Assembly: GCF_963678635.1 (NCBI RefSeq)
Contig: NC_087071.1
Location: 19,903,613 to 19,963,612 of the forward strand
Direction: 5' to 3'
From: Symsagittifera roscoffensis
Taxonomy: Eukaryota; Xenacoelomorpha; Acoela; Convolutidae
Length of the DNA: 60,000 nucleotides
In this document: in pieces, positions 11,101 through 22,400 of the stretch
Numbering within the stretch: the stretch's first letter is position 1
How the letters are laid out: every line of letters starts with the position of its first letter
The notes under the pieces: generated by a model
Seen by the model: only the letters and a program-made list of their open reading frames with translations
Database searches by the model: none
What the model was told of the DNA's origin: nothing
Program-made: the position numbers and the translations under genes

Positions 11101-13367
11101 TTAATAATCTGTCCCCCCCCCCCCTATGGCACCTACTTAAGAATCTCTATCCCTATAAATGAATACAGTAAATTAGCACTAGAGGATGTATTGAGATTGG
11201 GAATTCGAGTTTTGCTGCATTCTGCTTGGTCGAAAAATCGACAATTTTGATATACTTAACAATGTCCCCCTTTCTTGAAAGGGGTGGAGATTGTTAAGTA
11301 GATCCCTTGCGTTCGTTGACCCTTTCAACTGCCTCTTGGCTATATTTTTGCATTTCAATTGATTTATTGTTACGTGGTTTAGAGAAAAAGTGGTTTGGTA
11401 AAAGACGGCCTGTTCTTTTTTCCATTAATGACCTTTGATACTGTCAAGTGCGAGTGAAAAAGTTGCTACATTTCCTTAGACCAGAAATTGTGTTCGTGGC
11501 TCTGTGCAAAAACGATTTCATCCTCGAGTTCACCGAAATAGTGGAGATGTTCGGATTCAATGTGCTAATTTTCGACTACCGCAAAACACAGTGCTTCGAA
11601 GTGCCCTACAGGTAGAGTTGAACAGATTTTTTTCAGTTGTTTTACAAATTTTCTAAGCTATTGCTAAATAATGTGTATGAAATTTTGAAGTCTCAGCAAG
11701 ATAGCATTTGTTCAATAAATCCGGGTTTTGTGTGAAAAGAATTTTTTATTTCTCAATCAACTTGTTTTTCAGGGACGCTTTTATTCGTGTATTCGAAAAC
11801 AAACAAGTGAAACAAGCAGTAATAATCGGAGCTGAAGTTCAAGTGGAACCAGATTTTCTCCATTTCATATTCGAAACATCGCCTTTGCTGTACAGTCTGA
11901 ATACAGATGTAATCTCAATTACAGCATTTAACCCTAACTCGTTTGTCGGCACAAATTTTCCTGGGAATTCGTTGATAAGGATGGAAGAATACCCATTTTA
12001 TGGATGGGTGCTGACTCGCGAATTATACGATTCGTTGACGAAGACGAAGGAGATTTTCAAGGTAAAATAATCCTTGAACTTCAAATTTTCCTGAAATTAA
12101 GAGGAATTTCATACCGAAAATTGATATCAACCGCAAATGCGTATAAAACAACCATAAAGTTGCGTCATATTAATTAAATTTGCATGACTTTCGTAAATGT
12201 TATTTAATTTTTACACAACTATTACTTAACAATTAGGTATTTTTGGCTGGTGTAAATGGTAGCTGTTATAAGCCACCAATTAAACTTATCAATTGTATTC
12301 CTTTTTCCTGTTCAAGTCGTGCTGCTCTGGTCGCAATTGGTACGAAGGATGGGTCAAACCGAAAAGTGACGGGGTAATTGTCGCACCTGGTGTATCACGT
12401 GTGGCTTTGAATAGAGTCCCGGACGCGTTTGATTTGAGCACGATCAAACATAAACTTTTCGTGAACAATCGGCAGAGCTCATCATTGCTAACAAACCCAT
12501 TCAGTAAGAGGATTTTATCGGGTCTTTCATATAGTACATAGTAGTCTCCCAGGCTAGTAACAAAAAAAATCCCCTCCAAACTGTAATTTTACTATTATGG
12601 AGGGTGGTTGATGGGAAAGACTCCCTTTCTCTCTAAAGAGAAAAAAAAACATTTCAATTTCGATCCATGCTCAAGCTTGAGGGTCAGGTAACTTTGCCTA
12701 GCTCAGAAAATTCAGCAGAGAAATTACATGTAAGTCTTGTTTAAGGCACACTGTAAAGAGCTGATCAGCTTGCCTGTTGGTCTGTTCAAAAATTACTTGA
12801 ATTCGGTAAAGTTTCGAAGAAAAACGAGCTCCGAAAAAAAAACTCGGATTGTTATTGTTTTCAAGCGAGTTTGATTCATCGTTTTGTTGGTCACTGTATA
12901 ATATAGTCTTTATTTTGGAAGGATCTGAGCACATTAGTTATTTTGTGCAATTATCAGTTTTTTTAGGTATCTCGTTTCCACTCGAAGGCGTCGCAACAAT
13001 TGAAGCATACAAATCCCATCTTTCATTTCTCTTTGCAAATTGCGATAGTTTCAATGTCAAATCACAATCAAGTTTGGACAATTTTATCAACAAATGGAAC
13101 AGTACAATTTCGCCAAATCGAGTTAAAAGTTCTGTTGTTGAAGATGGATTAGTTCGTGCCAAAAAATGCGCAACAGTCAAACTAAACGCATTAAAAGAGC
13201 AAGGAAAGAATGGAATGGTGATGAAAAATTTGTTCACGTTTTTGCAATTTGGGCATACGGAGCCGTTTGGCTCTTATGAAGGTGCAATAGTTACGTACAA
13301 AGAGTCAATACCGGTGCTAATTTACGAAAACAATTCAAAACTAGCTGCATCTATTAGTGTTGTATAA
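1705..13367 (+). CDS. POMGNT1-like glycosyltransferase homologue (ILEI stem + GT13-type domain), 5'-incomplete, probably inactive
   Basis: Exons joined by phase: 1705-1870, 2533-2624, 2959-3257, 3591-3772, 4590-4778, 8243-8315, 9340-9516, 9940-10076, 11480-11611, 11773-12061, 12317-12503, 12967-13367 (TAA), about 773 residues. Known POMGNT1 is a Golgi membrane enzyme that adds GlcNAc to O-mannose on alpha-dystroglycan. It has an ILEI-like stem followed by a GT13 catalytic fold, the same order as here. Visible residues about 231-330 are a clear ILEI domain (RGLHLIVF, DTYDKKADAENL, DSWVFIGQKG). Residues from about 395 match the GT13 layout (PLLVIPDLALYES, VEPDFLHFIF, YGWVLTRELY, PGVSR). The acidic metal-binding cluster is replaced by GAE, and the WDWDMW-like motif reads NWYEGW, so I infer a pseudoenzyme. 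All introns are GT-AG except after 9516, which is best read as GC-AG. The N-terminal membrane anchor is not in the visible exons. A FAM3-type protein is excluded by the long C-terminal domain. Confidence 0.85.
3824..4040 (+). repeat. tRNA-derived SINE-like repeat, family A, copy 1
   Basis: It starts with GTGGTGAAGTGGCTAAGTCT (A-box-like) and GTTCGAGGCCCAC (B-box-like), then a body ending near TCCGTCATGGATAAATTGTC. It aligns by eye with the copy at 24815-25045. The tail from about 4010 to 4110 is repeated at about 4185-4275. It lies in the intron after exon 3591-3772. A functional tRNA gene is unlikely because no clean cloverleaf forms. Confidence 0.65.
7030..7230 (+). repeat. tRNA-derived SINE-like repeat, family B
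   Basis: A B-box-like GGATTCGAATCCCG near 7108 is followed about 50 bp later by the 3' module GAAGCTCCCGTTTGCC..GTAGTGCAGCTTAGCC, ending in TCTGTGT. The same head-plus-module order occurs at about 780-1000, 10425-10560, 15835-16030 and 24235-24400. The 3' module alone occurs near 415-450, 30170-30215 and 31400-31440. Confidence 0.6.
8117..8152. repeat. (AT)n microsatellite
   Basis: An uninterrupted run of 18 AT dinucleotides in the POMGNT1-like intron before exon 8243-8315. It is likely length-polymorphic. Confidence 0.95.
8625..8760 (+). repeat. Dispersed repeat family C, copy 1
   Basis: It contains AATAATCATCGGAATGGGTC and CCTTTCAGTCGTGATTTGAA. It recurs at about 15475-15610 on the same strand and at about 56125-56240 inverted. 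I see no coding frame shared by the copies, and the family is not recognised. Confidence 0.6.
9148..9335 (+). repeat. MITE-like repeat family E, copy 1, abutting an exon
   Basis: It shares TACTTAATAATCT, AATACAGTAAATTAGCACTA and TTCTGCTTGGTCGAAAAATC with the copy at 11097-11300. That fuller copy ends in GAGATTGTTAAGTAG, the reverse complement of its start, so the family has terminal inverted repeats. Copy 1 loses similarity just before the 3' splice site of exon 9340-9516, so its right end supplies the pyrimidine-rich tract used there. Confidence 0.6.
10280..10560 (+). repeat. SINE-like repeat, family B with 5' extension
   Basis: The sequence from CCTAACTCGCAAATAAAAGC through TATAGCATCTGTTCTCTGC, a tRNA-like middle (TAGGTCGCAGATCGAATTCC) and an AGAGCTGCTTTTTGTCGTG tail aligns with 15705-16030. 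About 205-290 matches the left portion. Two near-full copies of roughly 300 bp flank the 3' half of the POMGNT1-like gene. Confidence 0.6.
10795..11000 (+). repeat. Dispersed repeat family D
   Basis: It contains AAAGGTCCTGAAAAACGTAA, ATTGATCCAGTTTTCCCAAA and TTCAAAGAGCTTTA. Diverged copies lie at about 5945-6150, 9005-9125, 13740-13870 and 14995-15120. There is no conserved reading frame, and its position varies between introns and intergenic DNA. Confidence 0.5.
11097..11300 (+). repeat. MITE-like repeat family E, copy 2, with terminal inverted repeats
   Basis: It begins CTACTTAATAATCT and ends AGATTGTTAAGTAG, giving 14-bp inverted ends with one mismatch. The interior contains a C12 run (11113-11124). 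No transposase frame is present, so it would be non-autonomous. No clear target-site duplication was found. Confidence 0.6.
11773..12061 (+). other. Exon carrying the degenerate GT13 metal-motif region
   Basis: The exon reads RDAFIRVF..AVIIGAEVQVEPDFLHFIF and later PFYGWVLTRELYDSLTKTK. In active GT13 enzymes the strand before the conserved DF carries an acidic EDD/EED-type cluster that binds the Mn-UDP-sugar. At the aligned position (11828-11836) this protein has Gly-Ala-Glu. The flanking fold residues are kept, so the alignment register is fairly certain. Confidence 0.75.
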
Positions 13368-16300
13368 TAGCTAATTTTATTTCTAAAATTATAAGCTCTA
13401 TTTATTCGTCGCATAATATGACGAGATTTTGTGATTTCATCGTTTATAGTTATATGGTTTTTAAATGTATTCGATTAGAATCGCTCATCATAGATCACTC
13501 AAATTTTTCTTATTTTTCAATTTTGTTCTAAAATTTTTTCATTGAGAAACAGGAGTTTTGTAGCAAAGTACCTGTCAGAAGTTGGATCACTGAAAACTCT
13601 TGCGATTTGGTAAATTTGACAGAACTGATTTTTCAGTAATTTAATTTTATTTGTATAAACAGGCAGTCTTTGTGTCCAGCATCAGAAACAAAAGTTTCCA
13701 TGACAAACTTATAGTTTGAAAAAAGGATTCTAATTTTCTGAATTGCCAGCGTAATAAAGAATGTCACCTATTTATACAGTTTTCTTAAATTGGGCTAGTT
13801 TTATCATAAATCTCAAACGTAAAAGGTTATTCATGAAGTTAAAAGGTGAATTATTTTTTCTTAAAGAATGGAAACGGTTTTAGAAGTATTTGACAATTGA
13901 GTTCAATGACACTTCAACTGTTTTTCGCGACATTTGATTTTCCCTGCGGTAATAAAAAATATTTCACTAGTTATAATTTCTCAAATTTTATTCATTCGAT
14001 CAAAAGTTTGTGGATCACAGAAGATTTTTCAGTGTTATTACGCTTGCGATTAGCAAGCGTTTTTAAATCGGAATTTAGACTTTTTCGGGTTAACAACTAC
14101 TTAAACAAAAGCAGTTGAATCAGTTAGCATGTCCGTTCTGTTCACTTCTTCCGTGCATGGCCGCTCTATTCACTCTTTCCCATTTCTATGTTCCTTCTCT
14201 AAGGTCGGGTCGGTTCCAGGTCTGTCTTCGTTTTTTTCTTGCATAACGGGTTTTGTTTTTGATGTTAGCAACTTTTTTGCAGTTGCAAGTGCAATTGTTG
14301 ATCAATCATGTTTCAGGCAGGGACGTGAAAGATTTTATTTTTTTTTCTATAATTTTTTTTGGTTCAATAAGTGTCTGCTCAAAGTATGTCAGCTTAGTGG
14401 CCACATCACCAATTTTTTTGGTGTGAGCAACTTTCAGTGTAATTTTCAGGGATGGATTTAGAGATAAAAAATAATATTTTTTTTTCAGGTGAACTAGTAT
14501 TTGCTCGAAGATTTTCTTCTTGTGCCGTAAGCAACTGCCATTATAGTTGCAGATGCTAGTGTTGTTCATTGTAGTATCAATGGGGACTTATAAACTCTTT
14601 TTTTTCGGTTGAACTTGTGTGCTCAAAGATTGTCGACTTTGTTTCCTCTTCGTAGGCTTTGTTTCCCCTAAATTAATATTCAAATTGTCTGACATGTTTG
14701 TCTAGAGTGATCTTTTATCGAGACAGTGGAAAGTTTGCATGTTAGTAGAATTACTTTTTAAAACTTTTTTGACTATTTTGATTTTTTTAAGGCTTATGTT
14801 TTCTATATTTGTTGCCCCGCTTCGTCTCGTGTGAAGATAAATTCATAGGTCGTATTGATTTTAAAAACAATTTCAGGAAAAGTTCATTTACGTGCTAACT
14901 TCATTTTTGCAGTTTCACTTTTGCTTTGTTTTTACAGTTATTTGAAATTTGTTTGCAAAAAGGTAGAGAAATAACGCTCCAATAACAAAAACAAAATGAC
15001 GCAAGAAAACGTGGAAGCGGAATAAAATATTACCCTTGATCCATTTTTTCTCAAACATTGTTATTTTTATCTAAAGTGTCAATCCAAAAAGATTCTCGAA
15101 ATTCGAAGAATTTTAACGCTATAGATTTTTTTGTTGATTCTCAAGTTTGTATCGTTTTTCGCTGCCCTTGAGCTCATCATTTTTTTGGCGCTTCTTGGTT
15201 CATTGACACTTTGACAATTCTCTGCTGACTAGGCTTACAGCTTTTCTGTGAAGCCTGTTATCTTTTTACGTGTGCCTAAGTTCGCGCGTCTTACGCACTC
15301 GACTGTCATATGAGATAAGCAAATTATGTGTGCCTTAAGGATTAGAATTGGGCATTTCAAGTATTTAACGGTGGTTGGTTGCAGTATCAGTTCGGGGAAT
15401 TGTCAGATGTTTTATAGCATTTTCAAAAGGACCTCCAAAAGTTTACTGATATTTTTCTTCCAACCATTCAAAATGGGATGGAACGTTGTCTTCGGGTATT
15501 CAAGTTTTTGTTTTCTACACAAAAATAATCATCGGAATGGGTCGAGTGTTATCTTACATTAAAGCCCTTTCAGTTGTGATTTGAACGACATTAAGAAGTT
15601 CTTCCAGTGTCGAGAAAAACCTGTTTAGTCGAGCGAGTAAGTAGGTGTCATTTTACTAGCGAGCTTTGAGCGTAGCGTATTAGTAAGAATCTTTTTTTCT
15701 CTCCTAACTCGCGAATGAAAGTGTTCATTGAAAGTCTTGACTTATTTGGCACTTCTGCTATAATGACGATCTGTAGCATTGAAAATTTCATAGCATCTGT
15801 TTTCTACTTTATTTGCGGCTACTATTTGTGATTACTTAAGCGTCCGTGGCTGGCTGGTTGGTGGATCTGACTCACAATATGAAGGTCATTGGATGGAACC
15901 GACAGGTAGCCGAATTTTTATTAATTCAAGGACTATTTCTAATTTTTCTTATTGCTCTTTTTAGAGCTGCTTTTTTGCCGTGCTCTCGCTAGTGTTTGCG
16001 AAGCGAAGCTTTCCTTCTGTGTAAAAGAACATTTTTCATTTAGGTGTTGAAAAACTTAGTTTTACTCCAGGAACAGTAGTTTTTAAGCATTGTATGTTTA
16101 GTATTAAGCATTGTAGTTTTTAAGCATTGCTGTTTAGTATTGGCCATAAAAAGTTTTATGAATGTGGTCGTAATATTCTGTGCTGCTAGCTGCTTGTTTG
16201 GGTTAATGTTTCTTATGGCTAGGAAAATGAAAATGCAATTTATTTAATCTCAGGCAAATGCCGAACTCTTATTACTACTGCAATCGTTGAGTTCTTCTTT

Positions 16301-17050
16301 TTTCTAAACCGACGAGTCTCAAAACAAACTATTTTAACAGAATAAAATTCAAAAACCTCATAATTATTGACATGTTTTCTATAAAACTACGCTAATTTTA
16401 AAAATTCAAGCTGTCATAGAAAAGTTCAAACGCAGATAGCTGGTTATTGTGCAAGTAGCCTATAATGTTCCGATCTTAATCATAAGAAACAAATACAAAA
16501 AAAGTGTTTTCTTTTTGTTCATTTTGTCTTTTTTTTTTGTCCATAGTGCGATGAAAAAACTGTACGAACATGGAAAAATTTAGCCAATTAGGCATGTAGT
16601 GGAAAAATTTAGCCAATTAGGCATGAAGTGAACAGTTGGCATCAAAAAATGAAAAACAGACAAAATTTGTATTCAGTAAAAAAATATCCAAAATTTTTTT
16701 GTTGGCTCCATTTTTAATTTTTTTTTCAGAATGTTTCAATGGCCAAGGAAGCGCTAAGGAGTTTCAAATGAAGTTTTCAGGCTAGAACAAAAACTTGGTT
16801 TCTGAGCTTTTATGTCTAGTTTGCAGATAACGAACGTTACTCGATCGAAATTAGACTAAATTTCAAAACGTCAAACCAATTTTTCTCGACACTGGGACAA
16901 TATTTTGAAAATTCTTAAAATATCGTTCGAATCGTTTATCTATTATGTATTTAAATGCAGGCTTATTATCTCGCCGCGTTTAAGCATATTTTTGCATGTT
17001 TAACGAGAGAATGTTTTCACGTTTAAGCTATATCGTATATTGCAATGGTT
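13368..17050. other. Intergenic stretch between the POMGNT1-like gene and the 17-kb array
   Basis: No gene recognised. It holds diverged repeats of families B, C and D, the 125-bp array at 14355-14650, and a perfect local duplication near 16568-16626 (ATTTAGCCAATTAGGCATG twice). No canonical AATAAA is obvious just after the stop codon at 13367; the first, near 13751, lies inside a family D repeat. Confidence 0.5.
14355..14650. repeat. Degenerate tandem repeat, about 125-bp period
   Basis: Three successive copies begin with a T-run followed by GGTTCAATAAGTGTCTGCTC (about 14360), GGTGAACTAGTATTTGCTCG (about 14488) and GGTTGAACTTGTGTGCTCAA (about 14608). The copies are diverged, and the reading frames across them are accidental. 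Confidence 0.55.
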
Positions 17051-17059
17051 AAGATTTTC

Positions 17060-17800
17060 GATTTTCCAGTTTGAATTCAGTGATTATTCCTCCGAGTTTA
17101 AAATCAGCAGCCCAATAGCGGGATGCTGCCAGGATTCTCCAAAAGGTTGCGAATTCGGCCTCCAATTAAGAATGCTCAAATCCTTTAAGTGTAAGAGATA
17201 CGACGATTTTCGTGATTTTTTTTCAAAAATTTTCAGAAAATCAAATTACAAAAAAAAATTACCAAACGTCCCCTAAACATGTAGTTGGGTGCTGTCAGAG
17301 TACTCTCAAGGATTTCGAATCTTGCCTCCAAATATGACGGCACAAAATTTTGTAGTTTTCGAGATATGACGTTTTTTGTGATTTTTTCAAAAAATATATC
17401 TTTTTTTCTTCAAAATTTGAAAGTTTTTACCTTGTAGTAGGGTGCTGTCAGGGTACTCTCAGGGGTTGCGAATCTTGGCTCCAAATATGACTTCTCAAAT
17501 CCTTGTAGTTTTCGAGATATGACGTTTTCTGTGATTTTTTCAAAAAAATTAAACTATATATTTTTTTCAAAAATGAAAATTCCTTACCCTGTAGTTGGGT
17601 GCTGTCAGGGTACTCCCAGGAGTTGTAAATCTTACCTCCAAATATGACTACTCAATTATTCGTAGTTTTTGAGATTTGATGGAAAATTGGAAATCAGAAA
17701 AAGTTCATAAATTAAGAAATTACCAACCCTGTTTTTGGGTGCTGTCAGAGAACACTAAAAGCCTGCAGATCTGGTATCCAATATATGCGGTTTTTCATGA
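17060..17800. repeat. Tandem repeat array, about 140-167-bp period, five copies
   Basis: The motif GGGTGCTGTCAG recurs at 17287, 17440, 17597 and 17737, with a diverged GGGATGCTGCCAG at 17120, giving spacings of 167, 153, 157 and 140. Each copy continues with a CCTCCAAATATGAC-like block and TAGTTTTCGAGATATGACG. No shared reading frame is visible. Confidence 0.8.
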
Positions 17801-19439
17801 GTTGTCAAAAATTCGAAGCACCGGAGGTGCGTAACACGCTTGTTGCCGCTGAAAGGGATCTAATATGGTTTATCTTTCGAGCCAATTACCTGATTCAGAG
17901 TTTATAGTGGATTTTTTTGAGATAATATGAAGTATTATGCATTACCACTCAGTTTAATGTCGGATCAAGATATTTGACCGAGATGCTTTGTATCTACAAA
18001 CAAAAAATATATTCGCGCCAAATTTACAGGAAAAGCTACTACCGCTGATATGCAGAATGGGCGTTCTTCATTGAAAATTTGCTGTACGAAGGTTACATTT
18101 TTTTGTAGATTTTTAGCAGAACTTCTAAAGTTTTGTAGGATGGAGTAACTACCTTAATGTCAAGCCCCCTGGGTTCCGATAGTCGCTTGAACTTTAACAA
18201 ATGGGCAAATTTCGAGCAAATAAGTTTTTCCGGCTACTTAATTCACATAAATTGTAGTCGCGTTTGAACCGTTTCGCACCCACATGCCATTTTCGGAGTT
18301 CCTAATTTTATTCCATGTTGTCCAATTGACATGAAGTTGTCTTGCATGTGCATAATGCAATTGAAACACATTTTGTCCTATGCTTTTTTGTTAAATCAAT
18401 GGAAACATCGTTATAAATTTGATATTTAGGTGGTATGCCAACAAGTCAAATGGACAACAAACCGAAAATGAGATAACCACAAGCCGAAAAAAATTATTAT
18501 TATGTAACATAACAACAGATTTCCATTGAAATTGCCATTGTTGTTATGCGATTGTTACGTAATTCTTATGTAATTTACGTAAGTGTGATGTAGTTTCGGC
18601 TTCAAGATATGGTGGTTTATAGATATGGTGGTTTGTTGAATATCCACCGATGTTTATGTTTTTAAAATGAGTATGCGGCGGGAAGCGGTAGAAAAGACCA
18701 TTAATGAATGGATTATACACTTATTTAGCTCGTTTGATTGTTTCAAAGTTGACTGCAAAATCAACTTCTAATTGGATGGCAAATCACGGACGGTGCGAAA
18801 AATTCAAATTTTCAGATTTCCCGGCAAAATTTTTTAAAAGTATCTTTTCTCAATTTGGGTTATTTTTGTCAAAAAAATTATTGAAATTCCGTAAGATCTA
18901 AATTGTTGTTTTTCTGAAACTCAATACTTAAAAAAATTGTTAAATTAGATGTACATTTGTTAGATTAGTTTTTCCTGCATTTAATTGTATTTGAGGGGGA
19001 AGGGACGATGTAGAAGGGACTATATTTCATTACTTGCGAAGCATGCGCAGAAGAAAATTTCCTTAAACAGTATTCGGGCCAAGTTAACATCCCCCCAAAG
19101 CCTTTGGGGGGGGGGGGGTAGGATGTTAACTTGGTTCTAACTGGGAAATTTTCAGCCAATCCGAATCGAGCATTTTACACGCAGAGCTTAGCAACTTTAA
19201 TGCGAATTAAATGCTGGGGTGGAAGATCTTAACTGGGTCTATCTGGGGGGAGGCGGGAGGATGTTGACTTGAGTGGAAACGATTCAGAAAGATATATCGT
19301 AAATCAATCTGGGTATGCGGTTCTTTGTTTTTCAGAGTTAATGTTCTATTTACTTATGGATTGAGTTGACCTTACTAGATGTAAGTTTGTGAGCGGCAGC
19401 CTTGTGTTGAGTTGTGCCATCCTTCTACCAATACATAAC
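17801..19439. other. Intergenic stretch upstream of ARFGAP1
   Basis: No gene recognised. A small inverted repeat lies near 18500-18560 (GTAACATAACAAC facing GTTGTTATG). A G-rich hairpin lies at 19081-19132 with a related G-rich stretch to about 19275. The ARFGAP1 promoter should lie near the right end, but I see no convincing TATA box. Confidence 0.45.
19081..19132. repeat. G-rich perfect-arm hairpin
   Basis: AAGTTAACATCC on the left faces GGATGTTAACTT on the right. Between them are a C-run with AAAG, then CTTT and a 13-base G run, so the whole segment can fold back. A related G-rich stretch with GGAGGATGTTGACTTG follows at about 19240-19275. It sits about 300 bp upstream of the ARFGAP1 start codon. 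Confidence 0.75.
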
Positions 19440-22400
19440 ATGGCCAGTCCCAGGACTAGAAATGTGCTCAAAGACTTGAGGCTCACTCAAGAAAACAATG
19501 TAAGTGTGGAAAGCACAAGAGCCTCTCATAGCACAATGCTCTATTGATAGACAGTTGCATAAGCCAATCAGAATTGAGTATTTGGAAGGTTGTACAGTTT
19601 AGGTTACATTTGTCAAAAAGTTCTGTCAAAAAGTGGCAATCACAAAAGATGGTTCAACTTTAGAGCAATTTAGGCTAATTCATCATCATCAGCAAAGTAT
19701 TTTTCTCACCATTTTCGTGTTTTGAAAAGTCTGCACAATTCAATGGTCTGAAAACACAATGAGTGATCATTCACAGCTCGGTCATGAGCATAACCCCCAG
19801 GAATTAAAATTCACTATCAATAAGAATTATCTGTTTCTACCTACGAGGGAACTTAAAAACAAACATGCCGAAATCAATCTTATCCGAACTAATGCGGGTA
19901 GGCTTGAATCAGATCAGCTGATCTTGTTACCGTATCCTTTCAATGATGAATTGCTACTGTTAATCAGTGATGTCCATTTAAAAATGAAAATTGAAACTTC
20001 AATTAAAATTGTTTAAGAAAATTTAAAAAAATTGTTGGCATCAATTTAATTTTTTCCGAAACTATTTAAATTTTTCTTTATAAATTTAAATGTTCCTTCA
20101 GTCTGGTTTTTAGCAGTTTTTCTGCCAATTTTGGGGACTTTTTGTGATTTTGTGAAAAGAATTCCAAATCAATGTTTTTGGGCATATCGATTTGCTACAA
20201 AATTTCAAATTTGTCGCGAAAATTTAGATTGCTTGCTTTTTCCGCGGAACTGTGAAATTAGTTATCATGAGTAAACTCTGTACTTTGGCGTCGAATCAAA
20301 CACCGCCGGAGCAATTTAATTTTTTTTTCAATTTAAATTGCTCGATTTGAATTAAAATTGTTCATTTAAATTGAGTAGGTTCATAATTTCATATTTAAAA
20401 AAAATTGAAATTAAAATGAAAATTTATATAAATTTAAATTGGTTTTTTAAATGGGCATCACTGCTGTTAGTACTGTTTACATATTCAATCTTATTTATAT
20501 CAACTTTGATCACTTTATATCAATTCTGAATGTAAAGAAAGATCAAACAAATAAAGGCGAACGTGTAATCTGTTCTTATGTTTTGATGATGTTGTGTGGT
20601 TGTGGTTTAGAGATGTTTCGACTGTGGTACCTTTTCTCCGCAGTGGGTGAGTGTGTCCTATGGCATCTGGATCTGTCTGGAGTGCAGTGGCAAACACAGG
20701 GGACTGGGAGTACACATCAGCTTCGTCAGGCTAGTCACCAACTCTTTCAGTTTCATTATTGTATATAGATCTCAATCGACGCATGACATCGGTTCGTCGT
20801 GAAGAGCTGAACAGCTCTTATGTTGCAAATTTTCCTCTAGCGCGAATGGTCTTATTTTTCTGAATCATAGACAAGGTAGAGAAACTTATATACATCATGC
20901 ACTCAGAGGCACATGAAAACGAACATCTATGTCTAATGGTTGTGGACATCTTACAGATAGTAGGTCTCTAACTCATGTCGATATGTTTTTTTTCAATTAA
21001 AATAATCTAAACGTTAACGTTTAATAGGCAAATCATACTAAAATAAGGGGTTTTGCAAAATATAGCTTCGTATTTCAGTTTTAGTCGCAACAAAAACAAC
21101 ATTCTCATGAAATCTCAAATTTTAAAGTTTACCTGCCGCTAAATAGTTATTTAATTAAAATATCCAGAAAGATCATACAAATCTTTGTTTCAGATCTACC
21201 ACAATGGATAAATGGAAAGACGCTGAGTTGAATAAAATGAAAGTGGGAGGCAACGCCAATTTCAAATCATTCCTCAAGACACGCAGTGACGTCACAGACA
21301 AATCTCCCTTCGCAGACATTTATGCGAGCAAATCAGCTGCACTCTATCGAGATAAGGTCAGTTACGATATTAGATTGCGAACAGCGGATCTATGATCTTA
21401 TTTTATTCTTAATTGATATCTTTTCTTGTGGAATTACATGCGTAATGTGCAAAGGGACCATATTCGGGCTGACGTCATGGAGTCTCATCTCGTGTGTAAT
21501 CACATTTTGTGTGAATTGTTCATATTCTGTAGGAAGAAAATACTTGTGTAATCTTTTTTTTCGTTTTTCATGTTTTAATATGGGGAGAGCCTTTGGTCAG
21601 GATCACAAAGTCATTTATCTTATTCATGGTCACAAAATTGTTTTTAATGAAAAAAAATTTTAGCTCGTACTTTGATTACTTCGTTTGTGGACGAATCAGT
21701 TGTGATAATCTTGATGATAAATAACATTTGCTAAAAAATAATCAATTTTTTTTCTCCAGATCTCGACCCTAGCTGAAGGTCGCGCCTGGTCTGAAGAGAC
21801 CTCCCCAGCCCAGAGTTACATTCCACACAAGCCAGCAGGCTCAGCCGGACTGAAAGTAGTGAACAAGAATGGAGTGTCTTCTGTGAGACCAGCTGACAGT
21901 AATGTTAATTTGGACAAAGACAGTCTGGAAGACTTCCTTAGCAGGTACATGTTTTTGCTTACTTTATAAAGTTGCGAAAAGTTAAACGGAAAGATATAAT
22001 AAAAAGAGCAAATGATCTAATTCAGAAAGTTAATCCAAGCAAAAGCTATTTTCCAGACAAAAAGTATGATTCAAGGTCACCGAAAAAACTCAATTAATTG
22101 TGCAAGGTCAACAATATTGTCAACAATTCGGCATCAATTATGTATCTTCCTTGTCTTTAGAATCAACCAGAATTTTGGTAGTTATGCTGTATATGTTTTT
22201 TATGCGATTCCGTGTTCTTGATGCACGTACTAGTAGAGAGGAGTTAAGAAAAATCTTTGTTTAATTTCTAATCGTTTAATTTTCAAGAAACCAACTACGT
22301 ACTGATTTTTTGAGCATATTTTTTTTATTAAAATTTTTTTAGTGACGCCCACTTGAAGAGCAAGGATGATTTCTTCACCAGATTACAGCACGAAAATGAG

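Noticed and set aside
14129-14569. Open frames of 87-110 codons on both strands
   Set aside because: They fall on a T-rich degenerate tandem array and overlap each other antisense.
19759-20016. 85-codon open frame in ARFGAP1 intron 1
   Set aside because: It runs into the left end of the hAT-like MITE, has no domain and no link to neighbouring exons.
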